The notes: a model not told the origin generated them from the sequence alone. A DNA stretch of 8,821 nucleotides from Methanobrevibacter sp. (GCA_016838945.1 JADLKP010000087.1:1-8821); one strand, 5' to 3'. Counted from the first letter of the stretch, positions 1-6,455 are shown. Program-made: numbers and translations.

Positions 1-18
1 AGAGTATTTAAATATTAC

Positions 19-142
19 TTAAATTAAAAATAGTATTACTTTTTATTTTAAAATCAAAGAGGGAGTAATACTTAAATTTAATTTTAAAGAGTTGGTCATA
101 GTTTAATAAGTTTTTCAAGGATTTGTTTAAATTAAAAATAGT
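19..142 (+). repeat. Pair of 16-bp direct repeats
   Basis: The 16-mer ttaaattaaaaatagt occurs exactly at 19-34 and again at 127-142, 108 bp apart in the same orientation. The first copy overlaps the left arm of the inverted repeat at 21-84. The sequence is low in complexity, so function is uncertain. Confidence 0.45.
21..84. repeat. Imperfect inverted repeat, about 20-bp arms
   Basis: The 9-mer agtattact at 32-40 has its exact reverse complement agtaatact at 64-72. The match extends imperfectly outward: the left arm from 21 (aaattaaaaat) pairs with the right arm to 84 (taaatttaattt). The 23-bp spacer holds tttta/aaaat and a gaggg run. It could be a cruciform, an RNA hairpin or a dimeric protein-binding site. 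A chance origin is possible in sequence this AT-rich, although the 9-bp core is exact. Confidence 0.5.
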
Positions 143-167
143 TTTTAGATATGATTGTTTAATTATT

Positions 168-204
168 AAAAAAGAAAAGAATAATAGCTATAAAAATAGC
201 TATT
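168..204 (-). terminator. Probable leuS terminator: hairpin plus U-tract
   Basis: A perfect 9-bp inverted repeat, aatagctat (183-191) and atagctatt (196-204), encloses a 4-base loop. Read on the minus strand, the hairpin is followed at once by a T-rich run (complement of 168-182). It lies about 110 bases past the leuS stop, in the right direction. Archaeal termination depends mainly on the U-tract, so the run may matter more than the hairpin. The plus-strand side (205-226) is also T-rich, so two-way use is possible. Confidence 0.5.
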
Positions 205-256
205 GATTTATGTTTATTTTTATTTCACTATTTTCATCACTCAATATGCAATGAAA

Positions 257-295
257 AAGTTTTGGTCAAGGTTTTGCCCGAAGGGCAAAAGCTTG
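257..295 (-). repeat. Dispersed 3' hairpin element, copy A (after leuS)
   Basis: On the leuS transcript strand this begins 18 bases past the stop codon. The left arm caagcttttgccc and right arm gggcaaaaccttg are joined by loop ttc (positions 295 down to 267). They form 12 base pairs interrupted by a single C·C mismatch. The arm is followed by accaaaactt, ending at 257. The same outer stem, the same mismatch and the same 19-base tail (aaaaccttgaccaaaactt) recur after get3 at 6456-6498. Its position suggests a 3'-UTR structure, processing or stability signal, or a small dispersed repeat. Function is not known to me. Confidence 0.7.
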
Positions 296-310
296 GGCTG
301 AAGCTTGGGC
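289..310 (-). repeat. 10-bp tandem duplication of the hairpin's left arm
   Basis: Plus-strand aagcttgggc occurs at 289-298 and again at 301-310, two bases apart. On the transcript this places a second gcccaagctt just upstream of the one that forms the outer left arm of hairpin copy A. The duplicated arm could pair alternatively with the ccttg of the right arm. It begins 3 bases past the leuS stop codon. Copy B after get3 lacks it. Confidence 0.6.
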
Positions 311-312
311 GG

Positions 313-3186
313 TTATTCCATGAAAATGGCCGGTTTATAAGGCATTGCATTTCTTGCCTTGTTTTGTGGGTCATAGCTGTCATCGGTGTGAATGATCACT
401 TCTGATTCCACTTCAGCTTCAATGAAGTCTTTTGCATCATTCAAGATGGTGGCTTCATCAATCTTGCCGATGTATCTTGTTTTGGTCATTTCTTTGGAAA
501 TCTTTTTGGCTGCACCAGCGATTTCCTTCTTGTCATCATAGATGTTTTGACCTATTGCTCTTCCCATGATTTGGCCGATATCAGGTTTGCCCACTTCATC
601 AGCTATTTTGTATAAGTCCCATTTCCAGTCTGGAGATAGGTAAATGTGGATCTTTTCAGGGTCTGTGTCAACGATGTTTCTGATTTCGTTGATGTCTTTG
701 ACGATGTTCTGTACAAGGGACTCTGATCTTTCAATCTCTTCGCTGATGAGCTCTTCATCATATTCAGGCCACTTTGCAAATGAAACGAATCCTTCTCCAC
801 CGAATTTCTCCCAAAGCTCTTCTGATGTGTGTGGAGTAAATGGAGCAAGCAATCTGATCCAGTTACTTAATAGTGTGGATAATACGTAGATTACAGCAGG
901 ATCCTTTTTGTCCAAGAGGTCTTTGACTCTGTATATGTAGTGGTCCAAGTCTTTCTTTAGCAAGAATAAAGCATGTTGCAATGCTTGTCTGGTTTGGAAA
1001 ACTTCAAGCGCTTCTGTTGCAGCTTTGATATGGACATTCAATTGGTTGATCATCCATTTGTCGATGCTGCGTTCAAGACCAACTTCTTCAATATTGGATA
1101 AGTCTAATTTTTCACCTTTGATGTCTTCAACTTTTTGTGCAAATTCCCTAAACCATTCAAGTCTTCTTTGGGTTCCTTTAACCTCTTTTTCTCTCCAGTC
1201 GAAGTCTTGCCATGGTTCAGCGGATGCCATCAGGAAGAGCCTTACCACATCTGCACTGTACTCTTTAATTGCATCTGCAAGAAGAATTACATTCCCTTTT
1301 GAAGATGACATCTTGTTTCCTTCGAGAAGTCCCATACCGAATACTACGGTACCTTTTGGCCATTTTTCCTCTGGGAAAATCGCTGCATGAGTAAACATGT
1401 GGAAGCTTAAGTGGTTTCCCACCAAGTCTTTTGCAGATAATCTCCAGTCAAGAGGATACCAGTAATTGAATTCAGCTTGTATATCATCTACGATTTCAGG
1501 TGCAACGGTGATTTCATTGCTGTCAACTCCTAGGAAGACCTTTTCAAAGAATGCTTCATTCAAGTCTTCAGGGTCCATGTCTTTGAGATATTTGGCTATT
1601 GAATAGTAGGACATGTACATTGTAGAATCTGATAAAGGTTCAATAAGCCATTGGTCATCCCATGGCACTCTGGTTCCAAGACCTACTCTTCTGGAACATG
1701 CCCAGTCATCCAACCAGTTAAGGTAGTATTCAAAGTTGGAACGGATTTCTTCAGGGATGATTGTCTCTTTAGAAAGGAGCTTTTGGGTCTTTTCAGTCCA
1801 TTCCTCATCGCCATATCTGATGAACCATTGGTCATCCATCACTTTAACTACACATTTGTTACCGCATCTGCAGATTACAGGCCTTTCTGCAAAGTCGTAC
1901 ATGATGTCTGCACTGCCTTCTTCAATCATGTCAGCCTTGATTTCATCTCTGATGTATGCAACCCTTTTTCCTGCATACTTTTCAATGTGGTCACTTATGT
2001 ACCCTTTGCTGTGTTCCGCTTTGTACAATTCGTCAGTTGCATCCTGCACTTTAGGGTCGTTTTGGTTTTCGATTCCCATTCTTTCTACAACTTCAACAGC
2101 TGGGAACTCTCCATATCCCTTTACGGTTACAACATTGATAGGATTTGCCTTAGCAACTTCATCAGCTATATCGAACTCTTTGATCAAGTCTTCATTCTCC
2201 TTCAAGTCTCTAAGTGCGATATAGTCTGCAGGTGCATGAGCAGGTACGGAGAATACAGTTCCTGAACCGTATTCAGGGTCTACAAAGCTTGCAGGGAAGA
2301 TTGGTAATGGTTCTCCATTAAGAGGGTTTTTAACGTATTTTCCAATTAATGGTTTAGGGTCAATGTCTCCAATGATTTCCAAGTCATGCTGATTGGAAAG
2401 GTTGAGGAAAGCTTCATTGCTTATGATCCATTTTTCCCCTTCACATGCTCCAGATTTCACTTCAACTTCAATGTAGTGAACCTCTGGATTCAACCATACG
2501 TTGGTTGCAGCGAAGATGGTTTCAGGTCTGAATGTTGCAGGTACAATATATTGTCCCGGTTCAACTTCAAACTTGATTAAGGTCAATTCGTTCACTCCCA
2601 CTCCTTCACCTTCAAGCAAGTCGTGGTCCCCTACAGGGTTTTCATCGTGAGGGCAGTATTTTACAGGGTGTTCCCCTTGTTTGATCAGGCCTAAGGACTT
2701 GAGCTTTTTAGCCTGCCAGGTGATGAACTTTTGGTAGGTTGGGTCGATTGTTCTGAATTCCCTTCTCCAGTCGATGGAATATCCCATATCATCCATTACG
2801 GTATGGTATTCGTTACTGAAGTATTTTACAATGTTTATTGGATCTTCCAATTTTGGAAGGGTGTCATGAGGTACCTTATGGACTCTTTCGTATAAATCAA
2901 GGGTCCATGGGTCTTTCCTTTTGATTCTGTCTGCAATACCTATAACTGGTGCACCGGTTACGTGCCATGCCATAGGGAATAATACATTGTAGCCTTCCAT
3001 TCTTTTAAATCTTGCAAATACATCCGGTACGGTATAGGTTCTACCATGGCCGATATGCATAGCACCACTTGGGTATGGATAAGCCACTGTTATGAATAAT
3101 TTTTCTTTTTCATTAGGGTCAGATTGAAATAGCTTGTTGTCTCTCCAGATCTTTTGCCATTTCTTTTCTATTTCATTGTTATTCAC
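313..3186 (-). CDS. leuS: Leucyl-tRNA synthetase (archaeal type)
   Basis: Cytoplasmic class I aminoacyl-tRNA synthetase that charges tRNA-Leu with leucine using ATP. The 957-residue product has the usual archaeal/eukaryal length. Visible landmarks are the HIGH signature (HIGH, 44-47, in PYPSGAMHIGH) and KMSSS (625-629), which form the ATP site. The CP1 editing insertion has its threonine-region motif TFRPET (218-223) and SVPAHAPAD (313-321), whose D321 probably matches the editing aspartate. Cys pairs C178/H180 and C439/C441/C445 may bind zinc. The anticodon-binding and C-terminal tRNA-contact domains follow from about residue 700. The start is GTG (complement of 3184-3186), chosen for the GGTGAT ribosome-binding site 3 bases upstream and because the N-terminus fits the family. 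It appears monocistronic. No frameshift or lost catalytic residue is seen. Confidence 0.97.
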   Translation of the reverse strand: MNNNEIEKKWQKIWRDNKLFQSDPNEKEKLFITVAYPYPSGAMHIGHGRTYTVPDVFARFKRMEGYNVLFPMAWHVTGAPVIGIADRIKRKDPWTLDLYERVHKVPHDTLPKLEDPINIVKYFSNEYHTVMDDMGYSIDWRREFRTIDPTYQKFITWQAKKLKSLGLIKQGEHPVKYCPHDENPVGDHDLLEGEGVGVNELTLIKFEVEPGQYIVPATFRPETIFAATNVWLNPEVHYIEVEVKSGACEGEKWIISNEAFLNLSNQHDLEIIGDIDPKPLIGKYVKNPLNGEPLPIFPASFVDPEYGSGTVFSVPAHAPADYIALRDLKENEDLIKEFDIADEVAKANPINVVTVKGYGEFPAVEVVERMGIENQNDPKVQDATDELYKAEHSKGYISDHIEKYAGKRVAYIRDEIKADMIEEGSADIMYDFAERPVICRCGNKCVVKVMDDQWFIRYGDEEWTEKTQKLLSKETIIPEEIRSNFEYYLNWLDDWACSRRVGLGTRVPWDDQWLIEPLSDSTMYMSYYSIAKYLKDMDPEDLNEAFFEKVFLGVDSNEITVAPEIVDDIQAEFNYWYPLDWRLSAKDLVGNHLSFHMFTHAAIFPEEKWPKGTVVFGMGLLEGNKMSSSKGNVILLADAIKEYSADVVRLFLMASAEPWQDFDWREKEVKGTQRRLEWFREFAQKVEDIKGEKLDLSNIEEVGLERSIDKWMINQLNVHIKAATEALEVFQTRQALQHALFLLKKDLDHYIYRVKDLLDKKDPAVIYVLSTLLSNWIRLLAPFTPHTSEELWEKFGGEGFVSFAKWPEYDEELISEEIERSESLVQNIVKDINEIRNIVDTDPEKIHIYLSPDWKWDLYKIADEVGKPDIGQIMGRAIGQNIYDDKKEIAGAAKKISKEMTKTRYIGKIDEATILNDAKDFIEAEVESEVIIHTDDSYDPQNKARNAMPYKPAIFME

Positions 3187-3189
3187 TAA

Positions 3190-3195
3190 ATCACC
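3190..3195 (-). promoter_or_regulatory. Ribosome-binding site fixing the GTG start of leuS
   Basis: The complement of 3190-3195 reads GGTGAT, a match to the 3' part of the archaeal anti-Shine-Dalgarno (AUCACCUCC). It sits three bases before the GTG codon. The same GTGAT-plus-3 arrangement precedes the radical SAM gene (5067-5071) and tag (7604-7608), which supports choosing GTG here. Confidence 0.75.
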
Positions 3196-3208
3196 GTTTT
3201 AGATTTTT

Positions 3209-3239
3209 GATAATTGGATAATTGCGATAATTTGATAAT
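3209..3239 (-). promoter_or_regulatory. Four phased ATTATC boxes in the leuS leader
   Basis: Plus-strand gataat occurs at 3209, 3217, 3226 and 3234 (spacing 8, 9, 8), read as ATTATC on the leuS strand. The block begins 23 bases above the start codon. If the TATA-like box at 3243-3250 is used, the array covers the expected transcription start near 3221, as an operator or leader element might. Protein binding is inference only; the repeats are seen directly. Confidence 0.45.
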
Positions 3240-3242
3240 GCA

Positions 3243-3250
3243 ATTTATAA
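3243..3250 (-). promoter_or_regulatory. Candidate TATA box for leuS
   Basis: On the minus strand 3250-3243 reads ttataaat, close to the archaeal TATA consensus. It would place transcription start near 3221 and give a leader of about 35 bases. The surroundings are so AT-rich that other boxes (for example around 3258-3272) are possible. Confidence 0.35.
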
Positions 3251-3369
3251 TTTAAAAATTATATTTTAAAATTAATTGAATCATTAGAAATTAATTAAAT
3301 AATTAATAAATCATATTAATTTATATTTATTATTTTTATTTAATATAAAATTTTCATATTTTAAAGGAT

Positions 3370-3422
3370 TTCCATCATAAAATTGATTGAAAAATAAAAT
3401 AAAAAATAGAATTTTGATGGAA
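3370..3422 (-). terminator. Inverted repeat with T-rich loop, possible terminator
   Basis: ttccatca (3370-3377) and its reverse complement tgatggaa (3415-3422) are exact. The pairing can continue inward through aaaatt/aatttt with a small slip. On the minus strand the loop is a long T-rich tract (complement of 3389-3409). It is the best U-tract downstream of the radical SAM gene, though about 200 bases past its stop. A regulatory hairpin for leuS is an alternative reading. Confidence 0.35.
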
Positions 3423-3456
3423 GGGTGAAAAATTTTTGTAAAATAGTTATATGGGT

Positions 3457-3576
3457 AATTTAATAGGTAAAGTGGGAATTTAATAGGTAAAGGGGTAATT
3501 TAATATTTATAGTGGTAATTTAATAGTTAAAGAGATAATTTAATGGTGGAAGAGATAATAAATAATGGAATTTTTT
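3457..3576. repeat. 20-bp tandem repeat array, five clear copies plus one degraded
   Basis: Copies start at 3457, 3477, 3497, 3517 and 3537 with an exact 20-bp period, and a degraded copy starts at 3557. Copy 1 is aatttaataggtaaagtggg; copy 2 differs from it at two positions. Later copies diverge progressively but all keep aatttaat at the same phase. A weak match also precedes copy 1 (3437-3456). The period is not a multiple of three, so it is not a coding repeat. Twenty bases is close to two helical turns, so any protein bound to each unit would lie on nearly the same face of the DNA. There are no spacers, so it is not a CRISPR array. Confidence 0.85.
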
Positions 3577-3617
3577 AAAGAATCTTTATAAAATTTGAAT
3601 TGACAGCTATTCACTAT

Positions 3618-5063
3618 CTATTTTCCACCTCTTGCATTAACATTGGTTTTATTGTAATCAGTATTTCCATTAGTTTTTTTGCTGACCATTTGTCTTATGA
3701 CACCAAATATGGTTTTTACAAGCACCATTCCATCTTGTCGTGTTTGACTTATCAAATATCCTGGCCTAGCATAGAATTTTATGAACGCTTTCTTTTGAAT
3801 GCTTCTCAAATCATCTTTTGAACAATCAATTGTTTCAAGGATAGGATTTATAAGTGTATATTTGGACCAATCTCTGATTTTAATCAAATTTTTCTCAAAT
3901 GTTTCTTTATAGAATCTTGTTCCAGGATATGGTGTAGCAAGGCTGAATAAAGCGTAATTTGGTTTAAGGCTACTAACAAAATCAATAGTTTTTTTCATGG
4001 ATTCCCTTGTGTCTTCTGGCATTCCTATTACACATGATGCAATTGTCCTGATTCCAACTTTTCTAGCAAGTTTAAATGCATTCATTGTTTTACGCACTGT
4101 AATGTTCTTATTCATTTTATCAAGCATTTGCTGGTCTGCACTTTCCACACCCATGAATATTGTAATGCATCCTGCATCCTTCATCATTTCAAGCAATTCT
4201 TCACTAAGAGTATCTACTCGTGAAGTACAACCCCACCAAAACTTAAGGTCTCTTCTTTTAATCTCTTCACAGAAGTTTTTCACGAATTTAACATCTAATG
4301 TAAAAGTGTCATCCATAAATGCAATGGTATCAATGTTCTGTTCTTGCAACCTCATTTCAATTTCGTCAACTACATTCTCATAGGACCTTCTTCTTAAATG
4401 CTTGCCATGCAATGCTGCTGAAGAACAGAAAGAACATTGCATTGGGCATCCTCTAGTTGTTATGATAGTTGCAACATTTGTTGTGATATTGAGAATTTTG
4501 TATTTTTCCATAGGGAATAAATGGAAAGCCGGGAAAGGCAATTCATCCAAATCTTGAATAGGTGGCCTATCATGAGTTACAATCATTGCTTTGTCTTCTG
4601 AAGTGTCATCTATAAATGCGAGACCTTGAACATCTTTCAAATCTCCTCCAGATTCAATTTTCTGAACAAGTTCCAGCATTGTGTATTCCCCTTCCCCTCT
4701 AACAATCACATCAATGCTTTCCTCTTCTTTTAACAGGCTTTCATATTCAAAAGTTGGATGATATCCCCCTAAGACCACTATGGTGTCTGGCTTCACATTT
4801 TTAATCTTGTCTGCTGCATCCAAAGCAGCACCAATAGTTGGAGTAAGTGCACTTATGGAAACAATGTCCGGTTTTCTTTTGAGTATCTCTTCACCGATTT
4901 CATCATAGCTCAATTCCAAGGCAGAACTATCTAAAACGTCAACGTCATAATTGTTTTGCTCAAGCACTGCAGCAATATATCCTATGCCAAGTGAGGGGGC
5001 TACAACACCGAGGAACTTGTATTTGGAGTTAGGTTGTGGCGGATTTAAAAATGTTATTTTCAT
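3618..5063 (-). CDS. B12-binding-type radical SAM protein, substrate unknown
   Basis: A 481-residue enzyme with two recognisable parts. Residues 1 to about 140 form a Rossmann-like cobalamin-binding domain, with LGGYHPTF (98-105) and VRGEGE (121-126), motifs typical of the family. Residues about 190-400 form the radical SAM barrel with CxxxCxxC at C206, C210 and C213 (RGCPMQCSFC) for the 4Fe-4S cluster, then GVES (305-308) and GMPEDT (347-352). Family members methylate or rearrange unreactive carbons, or act in lipid and cofactor synthesis; the substrate cannot be read from this sequence. The DxHxxG axial-histidine motif is not evident, so cobalamin binding may be base-off or lost. The last 80 residues are basic and poor in known motifs. 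The ATG start has GTGAT 3 bases upstream. It stands alone on its strand, with a TATA box at 5101-5110. Confidence 0.88.
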   Translation of the reverse strand: MKITFLNPPQPNSKYKFLGVVAPSLGIGYIAAVLEQNNYDVDVLDSSALELSYDEIGEEILKRKPDIVSISALTPTIGAALDAADKIKNVKPDTIVVLGGYHPTFEYESLLKEEESIDVIVRGEGEYTMLELVQKIESGGDLKDVQGLAFIDDTSEDKAMIVTHDRPPIQDLDELPFPAFHLFPMEKYKILNITTNVATIITTRGCPMQCSFCSSAALHGKHLRRRSYENVVDEIEMRLQEQNIDTIAFMDDTFTLDVKFVKNFCEEIKRRDLKFWWGCTSRVDTLSEELLEMMKDAGCITIFMGVESADQQMLDKMNKNITVRKTMNAFKLARKVGIRTIASCVIGMPEDTRESMKKTIDFVSSLKPNYALFSLATPYPGTRFYKETFEKNLIKIRDWSKYTLINPILETIDCSKDDLRSIQKKAFIKFYARPGYLISQTRQDGMVLVKTIFGVIRQMVSKKTNGNTDYNKTNVNARGGK

Positions 5064-5100
5064 TTTATCACTGAAACTTTATTTTTTCTTTCTTTTCCCC

Positions 5101-5110
5101 CTTTATAAAC
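5101..5110 (-). promoter_or_regulatory. Candidate TATA box for the radical SAM gene
   Basis: The minus strand reads gtttataaag here, with a TTTATAAA core. It would start transcription near 5080 and leave a leader of about 15-20 bases that still includes the GTGAT ribosome-binding site (complement of 5067-5071). Confidence 0.5.
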
Positions 5111-5254
5111 ATGATTTTTTTTTAAATCTTATTGTTTGAAAAAGCATAATGCTATATGATCATCTTTTAAGTCAACTATTTGGCCTATACGATAAATGAT
5201 TTTTATAATATATCTCTATTATAATTGATTTTATATAAAATTTTTCAATTTTTT

Positions 5255-5286
5255 ATGGAGGATCCATTAGGCTTATGCCTTTCCAT
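5255..5286. promoter_or_regulatory. Small nested palindromes upstream of get3 promoter
   Basis: atgga (5255-5259) can pair with tccat at 5263-5267 or at 5282-5286, and aggc (5269-5272) with gcct (5277-5280) around loop ttat. The block is less AT-rich than its surroundings and ends about 25 bases before the get3 TATA box, where an activator or repressor site might lie. This is a weak inference from symmetry alone. Confidence 0.3.
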
Positions 5287-5310
5287 TTAAAATTCATGAA
5301 AATTAAAAAG

Positions 5311-5322
5311 ATAAACTTTATA
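5311..5322 (+). promoter_or_regulatory. Candidate TATA box for get3
   Basis: ataaactttata fits an archaeal BRE/TATA element. The identical 12-mer lies upstream of the UPF0280 gene (7897-7908). Transcription would start near 5345, giving get3 a leader of about 100 bases, long for an archaeal gene. A nearer but poorer box is tttattaata (about 5417-5426), which would leave almost no leader. Confidence 0.5.
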
Positions 5323-5434
5323 TGTAAGAAGAATAAAATAACTTATTGTTACTAAAACTTTTAGATATTCAATAATGATTAATTATTTGCATTGAATTCA
5401 AATCAGAAATAGAAAGTTTATTAATAGAATCCTT

Positions 5435-5440
5435 AGGAGG
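5435..5440 (+). promoter_or_regulatory. Strong ribosome-binding site of get3
   Basis: AGGAGG lies six bases before the ATG at 5447 and is a full match to the anti-Shine-Dalgarno core. It fixes the start and predicts good translation. Confidence 0.8.
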
Positions 5441-5446
5441 GTTTAT

Positions 5447-6454
5447 ATGGCATTTAAAGATTTATTCAAATTTAAGCAAGGACAAACCACTTTCATATTT
5501 GTAGGAGGGAAAGGTGGAGTAGGAAAAACTTCCATTTCATCAGCTACTGCACTGTGGCTATCCAATCAAGGTAAGAAAACATTGATAGTATCAACAGATC
5601 CTGCTCATTCATTATCAGATTCACTTGAAGTGAATATTGGACATTATCCTGTTCAAATCAATGAAAACCTCTTTGCAGTTGAAATCGACCCAGATAAGGC
5701 TATGGAAGAAAAGCAAAAGGCTTTGGAAAGTCAAAAATCGGTTGCAAATCCTGACCAATTGTTCGGTCTTGATTTCTTAGGTGAACAGATGGATTTGGCT
5801 TCTGCATCTCCAGGTGCAGACGAAGCGGCAGCATTTGAAGTCTTCCTATCAGTAATGACTTCCAATGAGTATGATGTAGTTGTCTTTGACACTGCACCGA
5901 CAGGGCACACATTGAGACTTCTTTCATTCCCAGAAATCATGGACTCTTGGGTTGGAAAGTTGATGAAGGCAAAGGCAAAATTAGGCAGTGCAGCAAATGC
6001 ACTGAAGAACATCATTCCATTTATGGGTGCAGATGAGGATTTCCAATCAAGCAAGGAATTGGAGGAGACCAAAAAGCAAATCGATCAGGCAAAAGCAGTA
6101 TTGTCTGACCCTGAAAGAACAACATTCAAGATGGTTGTAATTCCAGAGGAAATGTCCATTTATGAATCTGAAAGAGCTATTGAAGCCTTAAACAAGTATG
6201 ACATTACAACTGACAGCATCATCGTCAATCAAGTAATGCCGGACATTTCAGATTGTGACTTCTGTCATTCAAGATACATGCTCCAGCAAAAGCGTCTTGC
6301 ATTGATTGACCAAAAGTTCAAAGACCAAGTTGTTGCTGAAGTTCCTTTATTCAAGGATGAAGTCAAAGGTCAGGAAAAATTAATGAAATTGGCTGAAATC
6401 CTCTATGAAGGAAAGGACAATGATGAAGTCCAACAGAATGTAATCCAGTTATAG
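5447..6454 (+). CDS. Get3/ArsA-family ATPase, likely tail-anchored protein targeting factor
   Basis: A 335-residue soluble P-loop ATPase of the SIMIBI class. Visible motifs are the deviant Walker A GGKGGVGKT (20-28), with the signature lysine K22; switch I DPAHSLSD (51-58); switch II DTAPTGHT (148-155); and the adenine-loop region EVPLFKDEVKG (298-308). It has a single ATPase domain, unlike the duplicated bacterial ArsA. C270 and C273 form the CxxC motif (CDFC) that holds zinc at the dimer interface in eukaryotic and archaeal Get3. The region around 165-225, rich in Lys, Ala and Met, matches where Get3 proteins build the client-binding groove. No ArsB, ArsD or ArsR gene is nearby, so arsenite export is unlikely. 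Delivery of tail-anchored membrane proteins is the probable role, from family knowledge. Start is set by AGGAGG. It is monocistronic, converging on the DUF2115 gene. Confidence 0.93.
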   Translation: MAFKDLFKFKQGQTTFIFVGGKGGVGKTSISSATALWLSNQGKKTLIVSTDPAHSLSDSLEVNIGHYPVQINENLFAVEIDPDKAMEEKQKALESQKSVANPDQLFGLDFLGEQMDLASASPGADEAAAFEVFLSVMTSNEYDVVVFDTAPTGHTLRLLSFPEIMDSWVGKLMKAKAKLGSAANALKNIIPFMGADEDFQSSKELEETKKQIDQAKAVLSDPERTTFKMVVIPEEMSIYESERAIEALNKYDITTDSIIVNQVMPDISDCDFCHSRYMLQQKRLALIDQKFKDQVVAEVPLFKDEVKGQEKLMKLAEILYEGKDNDEVQQNVIQL

Positions 6455-6455
6455 G

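Larger units (their letters stand above)
1..182. other. AT-rich gene-free left end
   Basis: No open reading frame of convincing length or composition is visible here on either strand. Together with 183-312 it makes a 312-bp stretch without a gene. It holds an imperfect inverted repeat (21-84), a 16-bp direct repeat (19-34 and 127-142) and the A/T tract that follows the hairpin at 183-204. The gene to the left lies outside the window, so whether this is a promoter or a downstream region for that gene cannot be decided. Confidence 0.6.
3187..3617. other. 431-bp intergenic region between leuS and the radical SAM gene
   Basis: Both flanking genes are on the minus strand, so this is downstream of the radical SAM gene and upstream of leuS. 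It contains no credible coding sequence. Reading toward leuS it holds the 20-bp tandem array (3457-3576), an inverted repeat with a T-rich transcript loop (3370-3422), a very AT-rich stretch (3240-3360), the candidate leuS TATA box, the ATTATC boxes and the leuS ribosome-binding site. Confidence 0.6.
5064..5446. other. 383-bp divergent promoter region
   Basis: This lies between the oppositely directed radical SAM and get3 genes. It carries a TATA box for each (5101-5110 minus, 5311-5322 plus), another TATA-like run at 5231-5240 of unclear direction, and a short block richer in G and C with small palindromes (5255-5286). No coding sequence or structured RNA gene is recognised. Confidence 0.55.

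Noticed and set aside
644..2265. Plus-strand open frames opposite leuS (for example 644-889, 1025-1390, 1651-2265, 1736-2224)
   Set aside because: They lie antisense within a strongly conserved synthetase gene, have unlikely composition and match no family I recognise.
3187..3260. T-box or other known riboswitch controlling leuS
   Set aside because: No T-box features are present, and the class is bacterial; only short repeats are seen.
3457..3576. CRISPR array
   Set aside because: The units abut directly with no spacers, the repeat is only 20 bp, and no cas gene is present.
3600..4383. Plus-strand frames at 3600-3821 and 3997-4383
   Set aside because: Antisense shadows of the radical SAM gene, with no ribosome-binding site or recognisable motif.
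5256..5291. Possible tiny reading frame starting at the ATG near 5255 (about 12 codons)
   Set aside because: No ribosome-binding site or conservation evidence; it lies upstream of the predicted get3 promoter.
5700..6072. Minus-strand frames within get3
   Set aside because: Antisense to a gene with all family motifs intact; no supporting signals.
5447..6454. Arsenite efflux ATPase (arsA of an ars operon)
   Set aside because: Single ATPase domain, Get3-type CxxC, and no arsB, arsD or arsR nearby.
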